In this document: positions 1 to 11,493 of the stretch, piece after piece
How the letters are laid out: every line of letters begins with the position of its first letter
Position numbering within the stretch: the stretch's first letter is position 1
Assembly: GCA_025201365.1 (NCBI GenBank)
Contig: JAIXMF010000041.1
Location: 1-61,131, forward strand
From: Syncephalis plumigaleata
Taxonomy: Eukaryota > Zoopagomycota > Zoopagomycetes > Zoopagales > Piptocephalidaceae
Direction of reading: 5' to 3'
DNA: 61,131 bases
Notes under the pieces: model-generated
Seen by the model: the letters and a program-made list of their open reading frames with translations, nothing else
What the model was told of the DNA's origin: nothing
Databases searched by the model: none
Program-made: the position numbers and the translations under genes

Positions 1-25
1 ATGATTGCAGTTCCGCAAAACAGCA

Positions 26-1138
26 ATGAGTCCATATATGCTCAGCCTCGATCATATAGAGACGCTGCCGGCAACCGGATCTGCCTCCCCAACAGCTCAA
101 AAAAGAAATCAAAAAAATCGTTCAGTATATGGAAAATGGAGCACGTTTCATCTGCGAGAGGCGGAAATAGGCGCGCCCTTACAATACTTTTCTCCTCCTC
201 ATGTAGCCAACTACGCATACACCTATACCCTACATTGCGACTTAAACGCTTTTCAAAATGAATGGAATGAAGCATTAGATCACGTAGCAGATACGGTAGG
301 TGATGCAGCGGAGTACGGAGACCCCTCCAAACGTCAACTGACTGTAACTTTCTCCATGAAATCGGAAGAGTTATTATTGGGTTTTCTAAACACCGGTATT
401 ACATACAAGAACCAACAAATTCCATTACAAAGATTATATGCAGCGGATGACCAGGTACTGTCAGCCACTGCCACAGATTTACCAGCTACTGACGCAGTCA
501 CTCTTACCAAAGCTCTGATTGAGACCTTCTCTCAATATGGAACCGTGTTAGATACGGCTATTCACACTATTGGTAAAGGTAGAATATTCGTACGTAGAGC
601 GGATATAATAATATTGCCTACATCTACATCCACGTTACCAGAGGTATTCCCCAGCAGAATACAAGTTATAAACACTCAAGCTAACGTCTATTGGAAACAA
701 AAACGTACAGCGTGTCGAATCTGCAAACAACCGGATCACCAAACGGATGATTGCACGAACATACGTAAACGTTTCCGTCAAAATAATAACCGCCCAACCG
801 ACCAACAGGCGGAACAACACGAGGACAGTGCGCCACCATCAGTTGCTAATGGTGAAGACGACGCACAGCCTGCTACATTACTCGAACAACCCTCGACCAG
901 CACATCCATCCAACCGCTTGAGGAAGATAGCCCACAAGATGAGGAACACTTCACTCAAGTTGGACATCGGCCAAATTCTCCTCCTCCTCCGTCGCCAAAG
1001 GAGCAGACAATTCAGCCGTCTACGAATTCATTCGAAGTACTGAGTGATATGGATGAAGATCTAGCAGAGGATCAATATCTAACAGAGGAGGAAGACGAAG
1101 ATGACGAGATGAAGGACGTCGACAGGAGGACAGCATGA
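26..1138 (+). CDS. LINE ORF1, 5' part (Gag-like protein)
   Basis: The frame opens after a stop at positions 2-4, and the first ATG is at 26. The product has an RNA-binding-like N-terminal half and a CCHC zinc knuckle (CRICKQPDHQTDDC) near residues 230-245, followed by an acidic, Gln/Pro-rich tail. ORF1 proteins of this kind coat LINE RNA. The reading frame now ends in a TGA that comes from the first bases of the inserted LTR. The rest of ORF1 resumes beyond the insertion at 7256. Confidence 0.8.
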   Translation: MSPYMLSLDHIETLPATGSASPTAQKRNQKNRSVYGKWSTFHLREAEIGAPLQYFSPPHVANYAYTYTLHCDLNAFQNEWNEALDHVADTVGDAAEYGDPSKRQLTVTFSMKSEELLLGFLNTGITYKNQQIPLQRLYAADDQVLSATATDLPATDAVTLTKALIETFSQYGTVLDTAIHTIGKGRIFVRRADIIILPTSTSTLPEVFPSRIQVINTQANVYWKQKRTACRICKQPDHQTDDCTNIRKRFRQNNNRPTDQQAEQHEDSAPPSVANGEDDAQPATLLEQPSTSTSIQPLEEDSPQDEEHFTQVGHRPNSPPPPSPKEQTIQPSTNSFEVLSDMDEDLAEDQYLTEEEDEDDEMKDVDRRTA

Positions 1139-1319
1139 AACAAGTATAAGCACACACTGAATAAAGATAACTGCCGCTAGGGTTTTTGAAGTGAAAACGT
1201 AGGTGTCCCTCCCACATAATGTGGCGAGGAGCTCTCTTTTTATTAAGATTTTGTGTAGTACAGATAGTTAAATGGGAACGCGAATTGGGATTAATGTAAA
1301 CGTGGGCTACCGCGTTGCA
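1136..1319 (-). repeat. 3' LTR of the chromovirus
   Basis: Identical 184-bp copy of 7067-7250, in the same orientation, preceded on the minus strand by a purine-only tract. Flanked outside by cagca at 1131-1135. The last few codons of pol read into it. Confidence 0.96.
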
Positions 1320-4300
1320 CCTTCCCTCCTATTGAAAGAGTCGACCTCGACTCTTCTGCTACGTCTTGTTCTTCTTTGTTCGAATTGTCGTAGGATTTCG
1401 GGCGCATTACGTAAGTCTTCTCGCGTTTGCCAGGTGGCGTCGTCGTAACTCCACCCTTTCCATTTGACTAGAAATTGCTGTTTTCGTCCTGTGCCACGTG
1501 TTTCTAATATTGCTTCTACTTCGTATTCCTCCTCGTTATCGACAATTTCCGGTTCTGGTCGACTTGGCGCTCGTCCTTGCATGTCTTCCGGTTCCGGTAC
1601 GTACTTCTTCAATAAGGATATGTGGAACACGTTATGAATGCGCCAGTTTCCGGGCAGTTCCAGTTCGTACGATACTGTCGAGATCTTCTTTGTGATTCTG
1701 AACGGTCCATAATAAAGTGCGTTGAACTTGCGTGTTGGTCGTTCTTTACTTGCTTCTGTATTGATATTCTCTGCTGATAGCCATACCCGATCGTCTTTCT
1801 CGAATTCTTCGGCACGTCTATGTTGGTCGGCGTAATACTTTTGCTTGGCCTGGGCGTCCGCCATTGCAGCTTGCGCTTCTAGGATGATTTCGCGCATTCT
1901 GCCTACGAAATTCTCCGTTTCCGCCACGTTTGTTGCACCTCGTATGTCGAAAGAGCGCGATAGCGCATCCGGTCGTCGTGGGTGGCGTCCCGTGTCGCAG
2001 TAGAACGGCGACATGCGAATCGATTCTTGTTCCGCGTCGTTGTATGCGAATTCTAATGCGGTTAGCCATTCATCCCAATCATCCTGTGCGAAGTTGACGT
2101 AGTGTCGTATCATCGTTTCCAACGTGCGGTTCGTGCGTTCCGTTTGGCCATCCGTTTGTGGGTGATATGCAGATGATGGCCGTAATTGCGTGCCCAATAT
2201 GTCGAACATTGACTTCCAGAATTGTGACATGAAGCGCGTGTCGCGATCCGATACAATACGCGTTGGCATGCCGTGTAGCTTGAACACGTTGTCGATGAAT
2301 AATCGAGCTAAGTCGCGGGCTGACGCACTAGTCTTGGTAGCCATGAAGTGGGCTCGTTTTGTCAGTCGGTCGACTACAACAAATATGGCGTCTACATTCC
2401 GCTTTGTTGCTGGTAATTTAACGATTAGGTCCATCGATACTTCCTGCCAACGCTGTTCCGGTACTGTCAACGGTTTTAGTAGGCCTGCTGGGTGTCGATT
2501 ACGTGACTTGTTCCGTTGGCACTTATCACATGATAACACGTACCGTTGTACATCCGCGCGGAGTGTGGGCCACCAGTACAGTCGTTTCAATCGTGCTACT
2601 GTGCGCTCTACTCCATAGTGCCCCGCTGTCGGCGCGTCGTGATGTTCGCGGATCAATTGCACGCGTAGGTCGCCGACTTTCGGTATACATAATCGTGGAT
2701 TGGCTGACCGCATTTCGTATATTAATCCATCTTCGTCTACTCGTCTGAACTGCCGTTTCCACTTGCGGTCTCTGGTTGTTGTTGTTGTTTCCTCTCCGTT
2801 CAATACTCCCGCTAGCGTACTGAAAAACGTATCCGATGTATAGCCTTTTCGAATACGCTCTACCAATGCTCCTTCCGGTACCACTGATGACACATTAGCT
2901 AGCTCCATCCTGTGAGGCGCTTGTCGTGACAATGCGTCGGCTACTACGTTCTTACGTCCGGGTTTGTAGTGGACGTCAAAATCGTAGTCTGCTAACAGGT
3001 CTAAATAACCCGACTGTCGTTTCGGTAGACTTGTCTGCTTGCGAAGGTAGCGTAGTGGTTGGTGGTCCGTGTATACGTCGAACTTCACACATTTTAGCCA
3101 GACGTCCCAGACACGGATCGCCTCCATAATGGCGTACAATTCCTTATCGTACACTGGCCACTTACGTTCTGCGGTTGTAAGCGTGCGCGATAGGTACGCG
3201 CATGGTCGTGCCTTCTTTCCGTCCGACTGTTCTAATACGGCACCTATCGCGAAGTCTGACGCGTCCGTCGTAACCATGAAGTGTTTCTTTGGGTCGGGTA
3301 TCATCAATACTGGCGCTTCCATCATCCTCCGTTTCAGTTCTTCGAATGCTGCGGTCGGTCCTCCTTCCATGTTGAATGGCACATTGGTTTTCGTGAGGTT
3401 GGTGAGAGGTTGTGCAATCTTGGAATAGTTCCGTATGAAGTGTCGGTAGTAACCGGTCAGGCCTAGGAAACTGCGAACGTCGTGTACGTTGCTGAGTGGT
3501 GGCCAGTTGCGAATGGCGGCTAGCTTGTCGTGACACATGTGAATACCTTCGCCGCTGACCATATGCCCGAGGAATTCTACCTGTTGCGCGCCAAATGTAC
3601 ATTTGCTGTGCTTGGCGTATAATTGGTTGTCGCGCAGCAGTTGCAACACCTGTCGCACGTGTTGACGGTGTTCCTCCTCGGATTTACTATAGATGAGTAT
3701 GTCGTCCAAGAATACAACGCAACATTTATCGAGCAACGGCCGCAGTATGTCATTCATTAGGCGCATGAACGTTGCCGGCGCGTTAGTAAGGCCGAACGGT
3801 AGGACGCGGAATTCGTAGTGGCCGTAACGGGTACGGAAAGCCGTACGTTCCGCGTGTTCGTCCTTGATCCTAACTTGGTGATAACCGGAGCGTAAGTCGA
3901 TCTTGCTGAATATCCTGGCGCCATGTAGTTGTCGGAACAGATCGTCGATGTACGGCAACGCATATTTGTTCTTGATCGTTATGTCGTTCAACATACGGTA
4001 GTCGATACACATGCGTGAAGTACCGTCTTTCTTCTTCACAAATAGCACTGGCGCGCCGTAAGGTGAGACGCTCGGTTGGATGAAGCCTTTGCTCAGTAGG
4101 TCGTCTAACTGCTTCTTCAATTCCTCCAGTTCGTCCTGCGATAGTCGATAAGGTGGCTTCGATGGTGGTGTTGATCCTGGTATGATGTCGATGGCGAAAT
4201 CAACGGTACGATGAGGTGGTAGTCCCGCTGGGAGATCGTCTGGAAACACGTCCGCGTATTCTTCTATAATGTCGCCCGTTACGTCATCGGCCATCTTAGC

Positions 4301-5326
4301 TTTACGCGGTGTCGTCGGGGTAGACTCCGTTATAAACAGTAACATTGGAGTGTCTTCCACTAGGTCCAACGGTTCGCCGTCGATCGTTCGCAGTTCCACG
4401 GGTGTCTCACTTTCGATTCCTTTTGCCGTCGCAGTTGGTTGGTCGAGTGCCTTCCTAACGCCGGTGGATCCAAATCCGGCTTGGCCGCGTTGCGTATCGT
4501 CAAGTTCCGTTACCTGACGTACTGTTGGAGACTTGTGCTCCTCACAAATGATTTGTGCGAAACGTTCGCCTCTCTGGATGTGTACCTCGTCGCTGCCGTG
4601 ATTCATTAAAACACCTTTAACTTCGCCACGGTAGTCTGCATCAACTACGCCTGCTAGCACGTCGACCGAGTGCTTAACCGCCATGCCAGAGCGTGGAGCA
4701 ATTCGTATGTATGTCCCTTCGGGTGGCTTCATTGCTAATCCTGTGGATACGAGTTTCGATTGGCCGGGTAGGATAGTTACTTCCTCGGCGGCGTGGAGGT
4801 CGTATCCAGCTGCTTGATTCGAACCTCGTGTGGGTAACGTCGCGTTTGGTGACAACAGTTTAACATCTAACACTGACGGTATAGTTTCTACTACCGATAT
4901 TCCACGACGGAGGCATCGTAACACACGATTCTTCCAGTCGATATCTGGGTCGTGTTTGGCCAGCCACGGCATACCTAGTATTGCATCGTATCGTCCCAGT
5001 GACATAATTTCAAAATCAAGGTTTAAAATAATATCTTTAATATTAACTGTGACATTCTTTGCAAACCCAGTAACCGGACGGACCGAGCCGTCTCCTAACC
5101 GAACTTTAGGACCGTTGGAATTGTAAGGCATGAATTGAGAGGGGAATTGGCGGGCTAGCTGTGTATCTATGAAGTTGTTTGTGGCACCGCAGTCTACGAG
5201 CGCGCGTGCCGGAACGCCATTGATAGTACATGGCAGGGTGAGGAGGGGATGTGTGTGGGTAGAGGGGTCGGAATGTGTGTTACAATTCAGCAGTGCAGAG
5301 ATCGCGAGGAGAGGGGGGTCCGGCAA
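1307..5326 (-). CDS. Chromovirus pol: PR-dUTPase-RT-RH-IN-chromodomain
   Basis: A 1339-residue open frame. In order: retropepsin-like protease ([13 protein letters not shown], about 40-130); a trimeric-type dUTPase (about 150-290) with all five motifs ([43 protein letters not shown]); reverse transcriptase (FLDD, about 400-570); RNase H ([13 protein letters not shown], about 650-770); integrase with HHCC zinc finger and DDE core (about 870-1170); and a chromodomain (FLVKWKGW...TWQTRED) at the C-terminus. The chromodomain places it among the chromoviruses. A dUTPase between protease and RT is unusual. Confidence 0.95.
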   Translation of the reverse strand: MPDPPLLAISALLNCNTHSDPSTHTHPLLTLPCTINGVPARALVDCGATNNFIDTQLARQFPSQFMPYNSNGPKVRLGDGSVRPVTGFAKNVTVNIKDIILNLDFEIMSLGRYDAILGMPWLAKHDPDIDWKNRVLRCLRRGISVVETIPSVLDVKLLSPNATLPTRGSNQAAGYDLHAAEEVTILPGQSKLVSTGLAMKPPEGTYIRIAPRSGMAVKHSVDVLAGVVDADYRGEVKGVLMNHGSDEVHIQRGERFAQIICEEHKSPTVRQVTELDDTQRGQAGFGSTGVRKALDQPTATAKGIESETPVELRTIDGEPLDLVEDTPMLLFITESTPTTPRKAKMADDVTGDIIEEYADVFPDDLPAGLPPHRTVDFAIDIIPGSTPPSKPPYRLSQDELEELKKQLDDLLSKGFIQPSVSPYGAPVLFVKKKDGTSRMCIDYRMLNDITIKNKYALPYIDDLFRQLHGARIFSKIDLRSGYHQVRIKDEHAERTAFRTRYGHYEFRVLPFGLTNAPATFMRLMNDILRPLLDKCCVVFLDDILIYSKSEEEHRQHVRQVLQLLRDNQLYAKHSKCTFGAQQVEFLGHMVSGEGIHMCHDKLAAIRNWPPLSNVHDVRSFLGLTGYYRHFIRNYSKIAQPLTNLTKTNVPFNMEGGPTAAFEELKRRMMEAPVLMIPDPKKHFMVTTDASDFAIGAVLEQSDGKKARPCAYLSRTLTTAERKWPVYDKELYAIMEAIRVWDVWLKCVKFDVYTDHQPLRYLRKQTSLPKRQSGYLDLLADYDFDVHYKPGRKNVVADALSRQAPHRMELANVSSVVPEGALVERIRKGYTSDTFFSTLAGVLNGEETTTTTRDRKWKRQFRRVDEDGLIYEMRSANPRLCIPKVGDLRVQLIREHHDAPTAGHYGVERTVARLKRLYWWPTLRADVQRYVLSCDKCQRNKSRNRHPAGLLKPLTVPEQRWQEVSMDLIVKLPATKRNVDAIFVVVDRLTKRAHFMATKTSASARDLARLFIDNVFKLHGMPTRIVSDRDTRFMSQFWKSMFDILGTQLRPSSAYHPQTDGQTERTNRTLETMIRHYVNFAQDDWDEWLTALEFAYNDAEQESIRMSPFYCDTGRHPRRPDALSRSFDIRGATNVAETENFVGRMREIILEAQAAMADAQAKQKYYADQHRRAEEFEKDDRVWLSAENINTEASKERPTRKFNALYYGPFRITKKISTVSYELELPGNWRIHNVFHISLLKKYVPEPEDMQGRAPSRPEPEIVDNEEEYEVEAILETRGTGRKQQFLVKWKGWSYDDATWQTREDLRNAPEILRQFEQRRTRRSRRVEVDSFNRREGATR

Positions 5327-5358
5327 GGTGGGGGCTTGGACCAGTAAGCTGCCGGTGT

Positions 5359-7026
5359 TTACTGGTCGGCGGCAAAATCCTCCGCATCTGCTTCGTATTC
5401 GTGGATGTCGGCGGTTGGTACCGCACCTTCGCCGAACTCAACATTATTTAGCCGCGGGCGACGATGGGCTGGCTGAGCTGCGCGTTGGCCGGCCCGTGCG
5501 ATGGGGGCTTGACGAGGTGTCATTGTGGCGGCGGGACGGTTGGCTGGGGGTGCTCGGTGCGCGTGGGGTCGATTCTGCGTACAATTGCGTGTCGTATGAC
5601 CGTGACGACCACAGTTGTAGCACCTCGACTGATTGGTGCACTCGAAACGCCGGTGACCAGGCTGGCCACAGTTAAAACAGTCGTTTGGCCCCGGTTGAAA
5701 CGCCATCTCGTCGAGTTCCATCGGCTGCGGTCCGCGGTATTGTAGTGGTTGGGCGGAGCGTTGCGGTTGGTAGGTGAGTCGGCTATAGCGGTTGTTGTTG
5801 TTGCTATTGTTGTTGGATCGTGTTGAATCCAGGTACATAGCGAATTCGATGGCTTCGTTCAATGTGGTCGGATTGCGGATGTTGAACTCTGTTTGCCAGC
5901 GGGATATGGATAGTCCGCTGCGGAAACGGTGTATCTTGAGTTCCTCGGGTAGTTCCGGAAGTTGCATCACCAGCTGTTGGAATTCCGTGAGGTACGCGGA
6001 TAGTGGCCGCCGATCCTGTCTGAGATTGTCGAATCGAGTTAGCAGCACGTGTGTTTGCTCCCTGGGATGGAAGTGGTTACGTAACGCCGCTTGCAGCTGT
6101 TCCCAAGTGGTGATTGGCGTGTAACCTGGGCGACCGGCATCTGCCTGTTCTGCATAGAACTGATACCACGTGGCGGCTTCACCCTTCAATTGTCGAGTGA
6201 TTGCCCACACTTTCTGCTCCTCTGTCCAATCGGCGTACATTCTGACCTCGTCCGATATCATCCTGCACCATATATTGAAGGGTACCTCACTGTCGCGGCC
6301 TTGATATTCCGGTGCCTTCGGCGATAACCACAAGTCGCGGTGGCCACCGGCTAAACGTCCGTGATTACTAGCATTGACTGCTGCCGTGATAGCGGCGACT
6401 AACGCGTCGTGATTGATTGGTTGTGGTGTTGCGGGATCGACGGTTGTTGCGTGTGTCGCCGCATTAGGGTTTGTGACGTCGTTTAACTGTTGTTGTATAG
6501 GTTGTAACTCCGTTTGCATGTCGTGGGCGATGGTTGCACGCATATCCTGTAGTGCTTCCTGCATAAGGTTGCGGATGAGGTCACGAATATCTACTGGGTC
6601 TCCCATGTTCGTGTCTACTATTTCGGTGTTGTTCGATTGCGATGACGACGAGCGCGGTACTGGTGATGATGTGTGTGATGACGCTGTTAATAGCCGTTGA
6701 TCTAGGGCAGGCGATAGGTCTGATTCCCGGTGAGTCTCCGGGAGGAAGTCGATGTTGATTGATCCTTCTGATGATGGTGTACTTGGGACGCGGTACGTGC
6801 TAGTGCCTGTTAATGGGGGTGTCGTAGCCGTATTTTCTTCTTCCGAGTCGTATGTAACTGTAAGTTCTGCCTCTGTGTCGTAGTAAACTTCTGTGTCTGA
6901 CGATGGTGGTGATTGTTGCTCGACAACTGTATTATCTGACGATTGATTCTCTGTTGAATCCTGCCGCTGGTACTGCTGTGACTGATTGGCTCTGCGTTCC
7001 CTTGCTGATTGATATCTGGTGCTCAT
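5359..7026 (-). CDS. Chromovirus gag
   Basis: A 555-residue open frame beginning just inside the primer-binding site. The N-terminal ~200 residues are Ser/Thr/Asn-rich. The middle (about 225-390) matches the retrotransposon gag capsid domain. Two CCHC zinc knuckles ([14 protein letters not shown] and [14 protein letters not shown]) lie near residues 450-490, followed by a Pro/Ala/Arg-rich tail. Gag forms the cytoplasmic particle and binds the element's RNA. Pol lies directly downstream as a separate frame. Confidence 0.93.
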   Translation of the reverse strand: MSTRYQSARERRANQSQQYQRQDSTENQSSDNTVVEQQSPPSSDTEVYYDTEAELTVTYDSEEENTATTPPLTGTSTYRVPSTPSSEGSINIDFLPETHRESDLSPALDQRLLTASSHTSSPVPRSSSSQSNNTEIVDTNMGDPVDIRDLIRNLMQEALQDMRATIAHDMQTELQPIQQQLNDVTNPNAATHATTVDPATPQPINHDALVAAITAAVNASNHGRLAGGHRDLWLSPKAPEYQGRDSEVPFNIWCRMISDEVRMYADWTEEQKVWAITRQLKGEAATWYQFYAEQADAGRPGYTPITTWEQLQAALRNHFHPREQTHVLLTRFDNLRQDRRPLSAYLTEFQQLVMQLPELPEELKIHRFRSGLSISRWQTEFNIRNPTTLNEAIEFAMYLDSTRSNNNSNNNNRYSRLTYQPQRSAQPLQYRGPQPMELDEMAFQPGPNDCFNCGQPGHRRFECTNQSRCYNCGRHGHTTRNCTQNRPHAHRAPPANRPAATMTPRQAPIARAGQRAAQPAHRRPRLNNVEFGEGAVPTADIHEYEADAEDFAADQ

Positions 7027-7066
7027 TTAACGCAGACTGAAGTTGCGTATCCTCCGTTGCTACCAC

Positions 7067-7250
7067 TGAAACAAGTATAAGCACACACTGAATAAAGATA
7101 ACTGCCGCTAGGGTTTTTGAAGTGAAAACGTAGGTGTCCCTCCCACATAATGTGGCGAGGAGCTCTCTTTTTATTAAGATTTTGTGTAGTACAGATAGTT
7201 AAATGGGAACGCGAATTGGGATTAATGTAAACGTGGGCTACCGCGTTGCA
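7067..7250 (-). repeat. 5' LTR of the chromovirus
   Basis: On the minus strand the repeat begins TGCAAC and ends TTTCA, with the usual TG...CA ends. It is identical to 1136-1319. It should carry the element's promoter. Flanked outside by cagca at 7251-7255. Confidence 0.96.
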
Positions 7251-7255
7251 CAGCA

Positions 7256-7783
7256 CCGAAGAAGGAGGCCAAGCGGAGGACGATCGGCGAGTTGCGAGAG
7301 AGTCTGGACGCTAAGTTGCAAGGCCGCCCGCTACGGAAGAGGAAAGCTGTCCGGAAAACGACACCAGCACCTCCCCAAAGCAACTCACATCCATATACAA
7401 CGCAATCAAAAATCACGAAGAAACACACCAAATCCAATAACACCGGCCCACAACCCACACTTATTAAGGAAGTTGCTCCTTTGATGAACGTCGTGAGCCC
7501 ATCCACAGTCCCGTCAACCCCACTCCTAGCTCCGGAGATTCACTCAGCCGAACAAGGCACACCCGCAAAGCAGACAGAACACATAGTAGAGATGGTCGAC
7601 AGCTTTGAGAACGAGGTCAGCCCTACGGCAAACGAGGATAACCCAAGCTCTATCCTGGAATTCCCGTCCAGTGCAACGCAACATACCCAAACACAACACA
7701 ATGAATCATCTATGAACACAGCTACCACCACGTCCACCACCAGTCCACCAACAATGGACAGCAATCATTCACTCAATCAATAA
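7256..7783 (+). CDS. LINE ORF1, 3' part, downstream of the LTR insertion
   Basis: This open stretch follows directly on the right-hand copy of the 5-bp target duplication and is in the same frame as the 5' part of ORF1 when the duplication is counted once. It encodes a basic, then Ser/Thr/Pro/Asn-rich tail with no recognised fold. It has no ATG of its own near the start, so it is a displaced 3' fragment and not an independent gene. It ends in TAATG, where the stop of ORF1 overlaps the ATG of ORF2 by one base. Confidence 0.75.
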   Translation, partial: PKKEAKRRTIGELRESLDAKLQGRPLRKRKAVRKTTPAPPQSNSHPYTTQSKITKKHTKSNNTGPQPTLIKEVAPLMNVVSPSTVPSTPLLAPEIHSAEQGTPAKQTEHIVEMVDSFENEVSPTANEDNPSSILEFPSSATQHTQTQHNESSMNTATTTSTTSPPTMDSNHSLNQ

Positions 7784-10700
7784 TGACGACACGTAATATA
7801 CATATCGCAACATGGAACGTCAACCGTATACGTGACTCCAATAATAGATCAATCACTTTCACACACATTAAAAACGAAAACATAGACATTATCGCCTTAC
7901 AGGAAACAAACGCGTGTTCTAATGATCACCACTGGTGGACTACTCAATGGGGCGGACCAGCAGCATGGACTCCTTATACAGGCATTCTTTTAAACCCACA
8001 CTCCTCGTTATCTTTTAATTCCACACCTACACCATACCTAGACGGCAGAGTGTTAAGAGCGGAAATAGTTGGACCAAATATACCATGGCCGGTCCTGGTT
8101 ATATATTGCGTCTACGCGCCAGCTGATCCACCTCAACAGCCAGATTTCTGCACAGCACTACGCCATGTCATCACCCCACATCCTCACATGATGGTATTAG
8201 GCGACCTCAACGCCACACCGAATCCTCACTTAGATAGAGCACCACCGCCACGACAACCAAGAGACGAATGGGCTCACTATTCAAACGTGATAACGCAATT
8301 CCGTTTGATAGACACTGTACGATACTATCATCCCGACATCAAACTCTATACCAGGCGCAGCCCATCAGGTGACAGTCGATCTCGTATAGACCACATACTA
8401 GCTACATCGACGGTAGCGAGAAGGTGCAGTCTACCTAGAGTATTGACGGCACCAAGATCAGATCACTGGCCACTATGTACTACCATCTGTCCAAATAAGC
8501 CAAAGCTACCAGGGCGACCGGTGTGGCGATTCAATACAAGTTTATTGGAAATAGATGAATACATAGCAAATATGGAGCGCACAATCCTCGCCCTCAAAAC
8601 CAGAGTTGACCACCCTGAATGCAACCCGAAATCGACACTCACTAGCTCCGTTTACGCATGGGATCTCTTCAAGAACACGCTACGCGGCTACTCCATCGCT
8701 TTCGCCGGCAAAAACAAACGCAAGATCAACAAACACATGCAAGATAAGAGTAAGAAGCTGCAGGAGTTGTACAACAACCCTCCCGACTGGAGACGAGACA
8801 GCGCGGCTACTCATCATTGGCTACAACAGGTTACGACGATAGAAAATGATCTCACCAATAACGCACACAGACGAGCGGAAGCAAGACGTATACATTCGCG
8901 CGTTCGATGGACAGAGGAAGGAGAGCGATCGACGAAATACTTCTTCAAGTGCCTAAAAGGACGTAAGCAATTCGATTGGTTACGAGAACTACGCGCTAGC
9001 AACGGTCAACGAGTGGATACACCAGAGCAAATCTTCGAAGTGGTACAGGATTTTTATACAGACCTCTTCGGGCCAGAGCATACAAATTCGATAGCACAAA
9101 ACGAGCTTCTAGCTAATATCGAAAAAACGCTGAACGACGATATGCGAGACGAGATAGATTCAGAAATCACGGAAGAAGAAGTAGCAGAAGCGATTCGGAA
9201 GTCGCCCAGGAACAAAGCCCCAGGACCTGATGGCATACCGTATGAATTCTATAAACGTTTCAGCTCAACATTGACACCTATTATAACAAAGCTATACAAC
9301 GAATTTATAAGGCACGGGCAATTCCCGTTATCGTTTAAAAGAATACACATTCTGCTGCTGCCAAAGCAAGGTGATCTCCTATCATTAGCGAACTGGCGCC
9401 CGATAGCTCTGTCCGATTGCGACATCAAGATCCTGACGAGAATCATCACACAGCGCATGCACAAAGCGGCTAACCACTGCATAGGCGACTCGCAAAAAGG
9501 TTTTATTAAAAATCGGTCCATCTTCGATAACCTTCACACACTACACTTTGCTATTCAATACGGTATTATTAAACCGGAAGAAGCCTCCGGAGCACTGCTA
9601 CTATTAGACCAGCAGAAAGCTTACGACAGGGTAGATCGATCGTACCTAGACAGATGCTTAGCCGCATTCAACATAGGACCGAGAATACGCAAGATAATTC
9701 AAATGATGAATGCAGAAGCATATGGAGCGGCTCGTATGGGCCCACTACTGTCTTCATGGATACCGATACATAAAGGGCTGCGTCAAGGTGACCCTCTCTC
9801 TCCTATAATATACAATTTTGTCCTCGAACCTTTTTTATGTACATTACGCCAACGACTCATCGGAATCAACCTACCGGTACACCCTTTAAAATGCCTTGCT
9901 TTTGCGGACGACATAGCAGTGGCAATTAGCTCTCACCAGGATGTCAGAACGTTCTGTCACGCCATTCATTTACATGAACAAGCATCAGCGGCACGACTAA
10001 ACGAGGACAAAACAGTTTTAATACCACTAGGCACACCAGATTTCGTCTTACCGTATCCTCCTATACCGGAAAGGGAATCAACTAGATATCTCGGAATCCT
10101 CTTCACAAGGAAAGGGATAGCAATTGAAGCAACCGAAGCCAAGTTGCTCAACAGTATAGAGGTCACCGCGGATAGATGGCAGGATCGCGGCTTATCGCTA
10201 CTAGGTCGAGTCCTCCTGACAAATTCATGTCTACTAGCAAAATTATGGTTCGCCGCCCACATCATCCCCTTCTCTAAAGGTTTTATAACGAAAGTAAAGC
10301 AACGTGTAAAGAGATTTATATGGAAACACAAACTCAACCTCGTGGCGGAAGATATCATCACGAAGCCAAAGCTGGCAGGAGGCGTTGGTTTGATACCGCT
10401 ACGTAAACAGGCAACAGCTATTTTTGCGGTCTGGATCGCACAAATGCTAGATGAGCCGGAGAATCAACCGAAATGGGCACCTACAGCTCAAGAGTTACTA
10501 AAGGAGAAACTGAAGGAGGCAAATAAGCATCACTCAATCATATGTACAAGTCGAAAGCCCAAAATTCAACTTAGAGCAGGTCCATCCAAAAGATTCTTCG
10601 ACTACACGTTAGAGACATGGAAACACTTGAAAGGCCACAATACACCGGACGACGATAGCTGGACGTGGGAGGAATACGCTTCAATCACAGACACTAGACT

Positions 10701-11493
10701 GAATTGGGTACGGCCAGATTTCCTTACAATCATTCCAGACTTCCTACCCTTCAGATTCCTGAAGATGGCAGACACCAAATTGGACCTCTATAAACCGAAA
10801 ATCGGCCGCCTGTTTCAATGTGACCAGGAAACCACGCCACCAAGAACCGAAAGATGGTACACCCAAGAAGAAATACAGAACGATTCCCCATCGATGATGG
10901 AATGGTCCCAGACGTTCGACAAAGCAATCGAGCCAAAGCACAGCTCGTACATGTGGAAGTTTCAACACGCAGCGATCCTCACGGGGGATAGAATGATGCA
11001 CATCATTCCAGGTCACTCTAACATGTGTACAGTTTGTCAAGAACACGTAGAAACGAAACGTCATTTTATTCTAGAATGCCCTCGCATAACAGAATTCTGG
11101 CAACTAGCAACATTCTTCCTTAAAGCGATCGCGCCGAATCACCCGACAGACACATCGCTTAACATACACGATATTACGAACGGCCTACAAAAATGGCAAT
11201 CACATGTGCCAAACGTCAGCCTCTTTCACGCACTAGCAGTATGGCAAGTCCATCGAGCAAAAGTGGAGCACGCGTTACGCCAAGTCACGTCACCTAGTAT
11301 TACGATCCTTGCTAGATGGCAATCAGCCATAAAATCGAAAATAGAAGCGGATTTACGTCACGCTATACGACACAAATCCGTCAGTACATTCCAAAAAACC
11401 TGGACAAAAATTCAATGCCAATGGTTCACCTTTGAACCTGGCGGGCTGCCGAATACAGGAACGTTGAAGTTCCACACGATCCCATTATCCTAA
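7783..11493 (+). CDS. LINE ORF2: APE-type endonuclease and reverse transcriptase
   Basis: A 1236-residue open frame. The N-terminal ~230 residues form an exonuclease-endonuclease-phosphatase domain: TWNVNRI, LQET, GDLNA, SRIDHI and RSDH motifs are all present. The reverse transcriptase occupies roughly residues 450-780, with KAPGPDGIP, NWRPIAL, LLDQQKAYDRVD (motif A), GLRQGDPLSP and the catalytic FADD. A C-terminal zinc-binding motif (CTVCQEHVETKRHFILEC) follows near residue 1080. The enzyme nicks target DNA and primes reverse transcription of the LINE RNA there. Translation probably starts by termination-reinitiation at the TAATG overlap with ORF1. No internal stop is seen. Confidence 0.93.
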   Translation: MTTRNIHIATWNVNRIRDSNNRSITFTHIKNENIDIIALQETNACSNDHHWWTTQWGGPAAWTPYTGILLNPHSSLSFNSTPTPYLDGRVLRAEIVGPNIPWPVLVIYCVYAPADPPQQPDFCTALRHVITPHPHMMVLGDLNATPNPHLDRAPPPRQPRDEWAHYSNVITQFRLIDTVRYYHPDIKLYTRRSPSGDSRSRIDHILATSTVARRCSLPRVLTAPRSDHWPLCTTICPNKPKLPGRPVWRFNTSLLEIDEYIANMERTILALKTRVDHPECNPKSTLTSSVYAWDLFKNTLRGYSIAFAGKNKRKINKHMQDKSKKLQELYNNPPDWRRDSAATHHWLQQVTTIENDLTNNAHRRAEARRIHSRVRWTEEGERSTKYFFKCLKGRKQFDWLRELRASNGQRVDTPEQIFEVVQDFYTDLFGPEHTNSIAQNELLANIEKTLNDDMRDEIDSEITEEEVAEAIRKSPRNKAPGPDGIPYEFYKRFSSTLTPIITKLYNEFIRHGQFPLSFKRIHILLLPKQGDLLSLANWRPIALSDCDIKILTRIITQRMHKAANHCIGDSQKGFIKNRSIFDNLHTLHFAIQYGIIKPEEASGALLLLDQQKAYDRVDRSYLDRCLAAFNIGPRIRKIIQMMNAEAYGAARMGPLLSSWIPIHKGLRQGDPLSPIIYNFVLEPFLCTLRQRLIGINLPVHPLKCLAFADDIAVAISSHQDVRTFCHAIHLHEQASAARLNEDKTVLIPLGTPDFVLPYPPIPERESTRYLGILFTRKGIAIEATEAKLLNSIEVTADRWQDRGLSLLGRVLLTNSCLLAKLWFAAHIIPFSKGFITKVKQRVKRFIWKHKLNLVAEDIITKPKLAGGVGLIPLRKQATAIFAVWIAQMLDEPENQPKWAPTAQELLKEKLKEANKHHSIICTSRKPKIQLRAGPSKRFFDYTLETWKHLKGHNTPDDDSWTWEEYASITDTRLNWVRPDFLTIIPDFLPFRFLKMADTKLDLYKPKIGRLFQCDQETTPPRTERWYTQEEIQNDSPSMMEWSQTFDKAIEPKHSSYMWKFQHAAILTGDRMMHIIPGHSNMCTVCQEHVETKRHFILECPRITEFWQLATFFLKAIAPNHPTDTSLNIHDITNGLQKWQSHVPNVSLFHALAVWQVHRAKVEHALRQVTSPSITILARWQSAIKSKIEADLRHAIRHKSVSTFQKTWTKIQCQWFTFEPGGLPNTGTLKFHTIPLS

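Larger units (their letters stand above)
1136..7250 (-). mobile_element. Ty3/gypsy LTR retrotransposon, chromovirus type with dUTPase
   Basis: A 6.1-kb element on the minus strand with 184-bp terminal repeats, gag and pol frames, and a 5-bp target duplication (cagca at 1131-1135 and 7251-7255). A TGG-starting primer-binding site (about 7051-7065; its first eight bases agree with an initiator-Met tRNA 3' end) lies just inside the 5' LTR. A polypurine tract (1320-1330) abuts the 3' LTR. The LTR copies are identical base for base, so insertion was very recent. The element looks whole, with no breaks noticed. Pol carries protease, dUTPase, RT, RNase H, integrase and a C-terminal chromodomain. It sits inside ORF1 of the LINE. 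Confidence 0.96.

Noticed and set aside
1498-5675. Numerous plus-strand open frames across 1.5-7 kb
   Set aside because: Shadows of the minus-strand gag and pol genes; no independent motifs.
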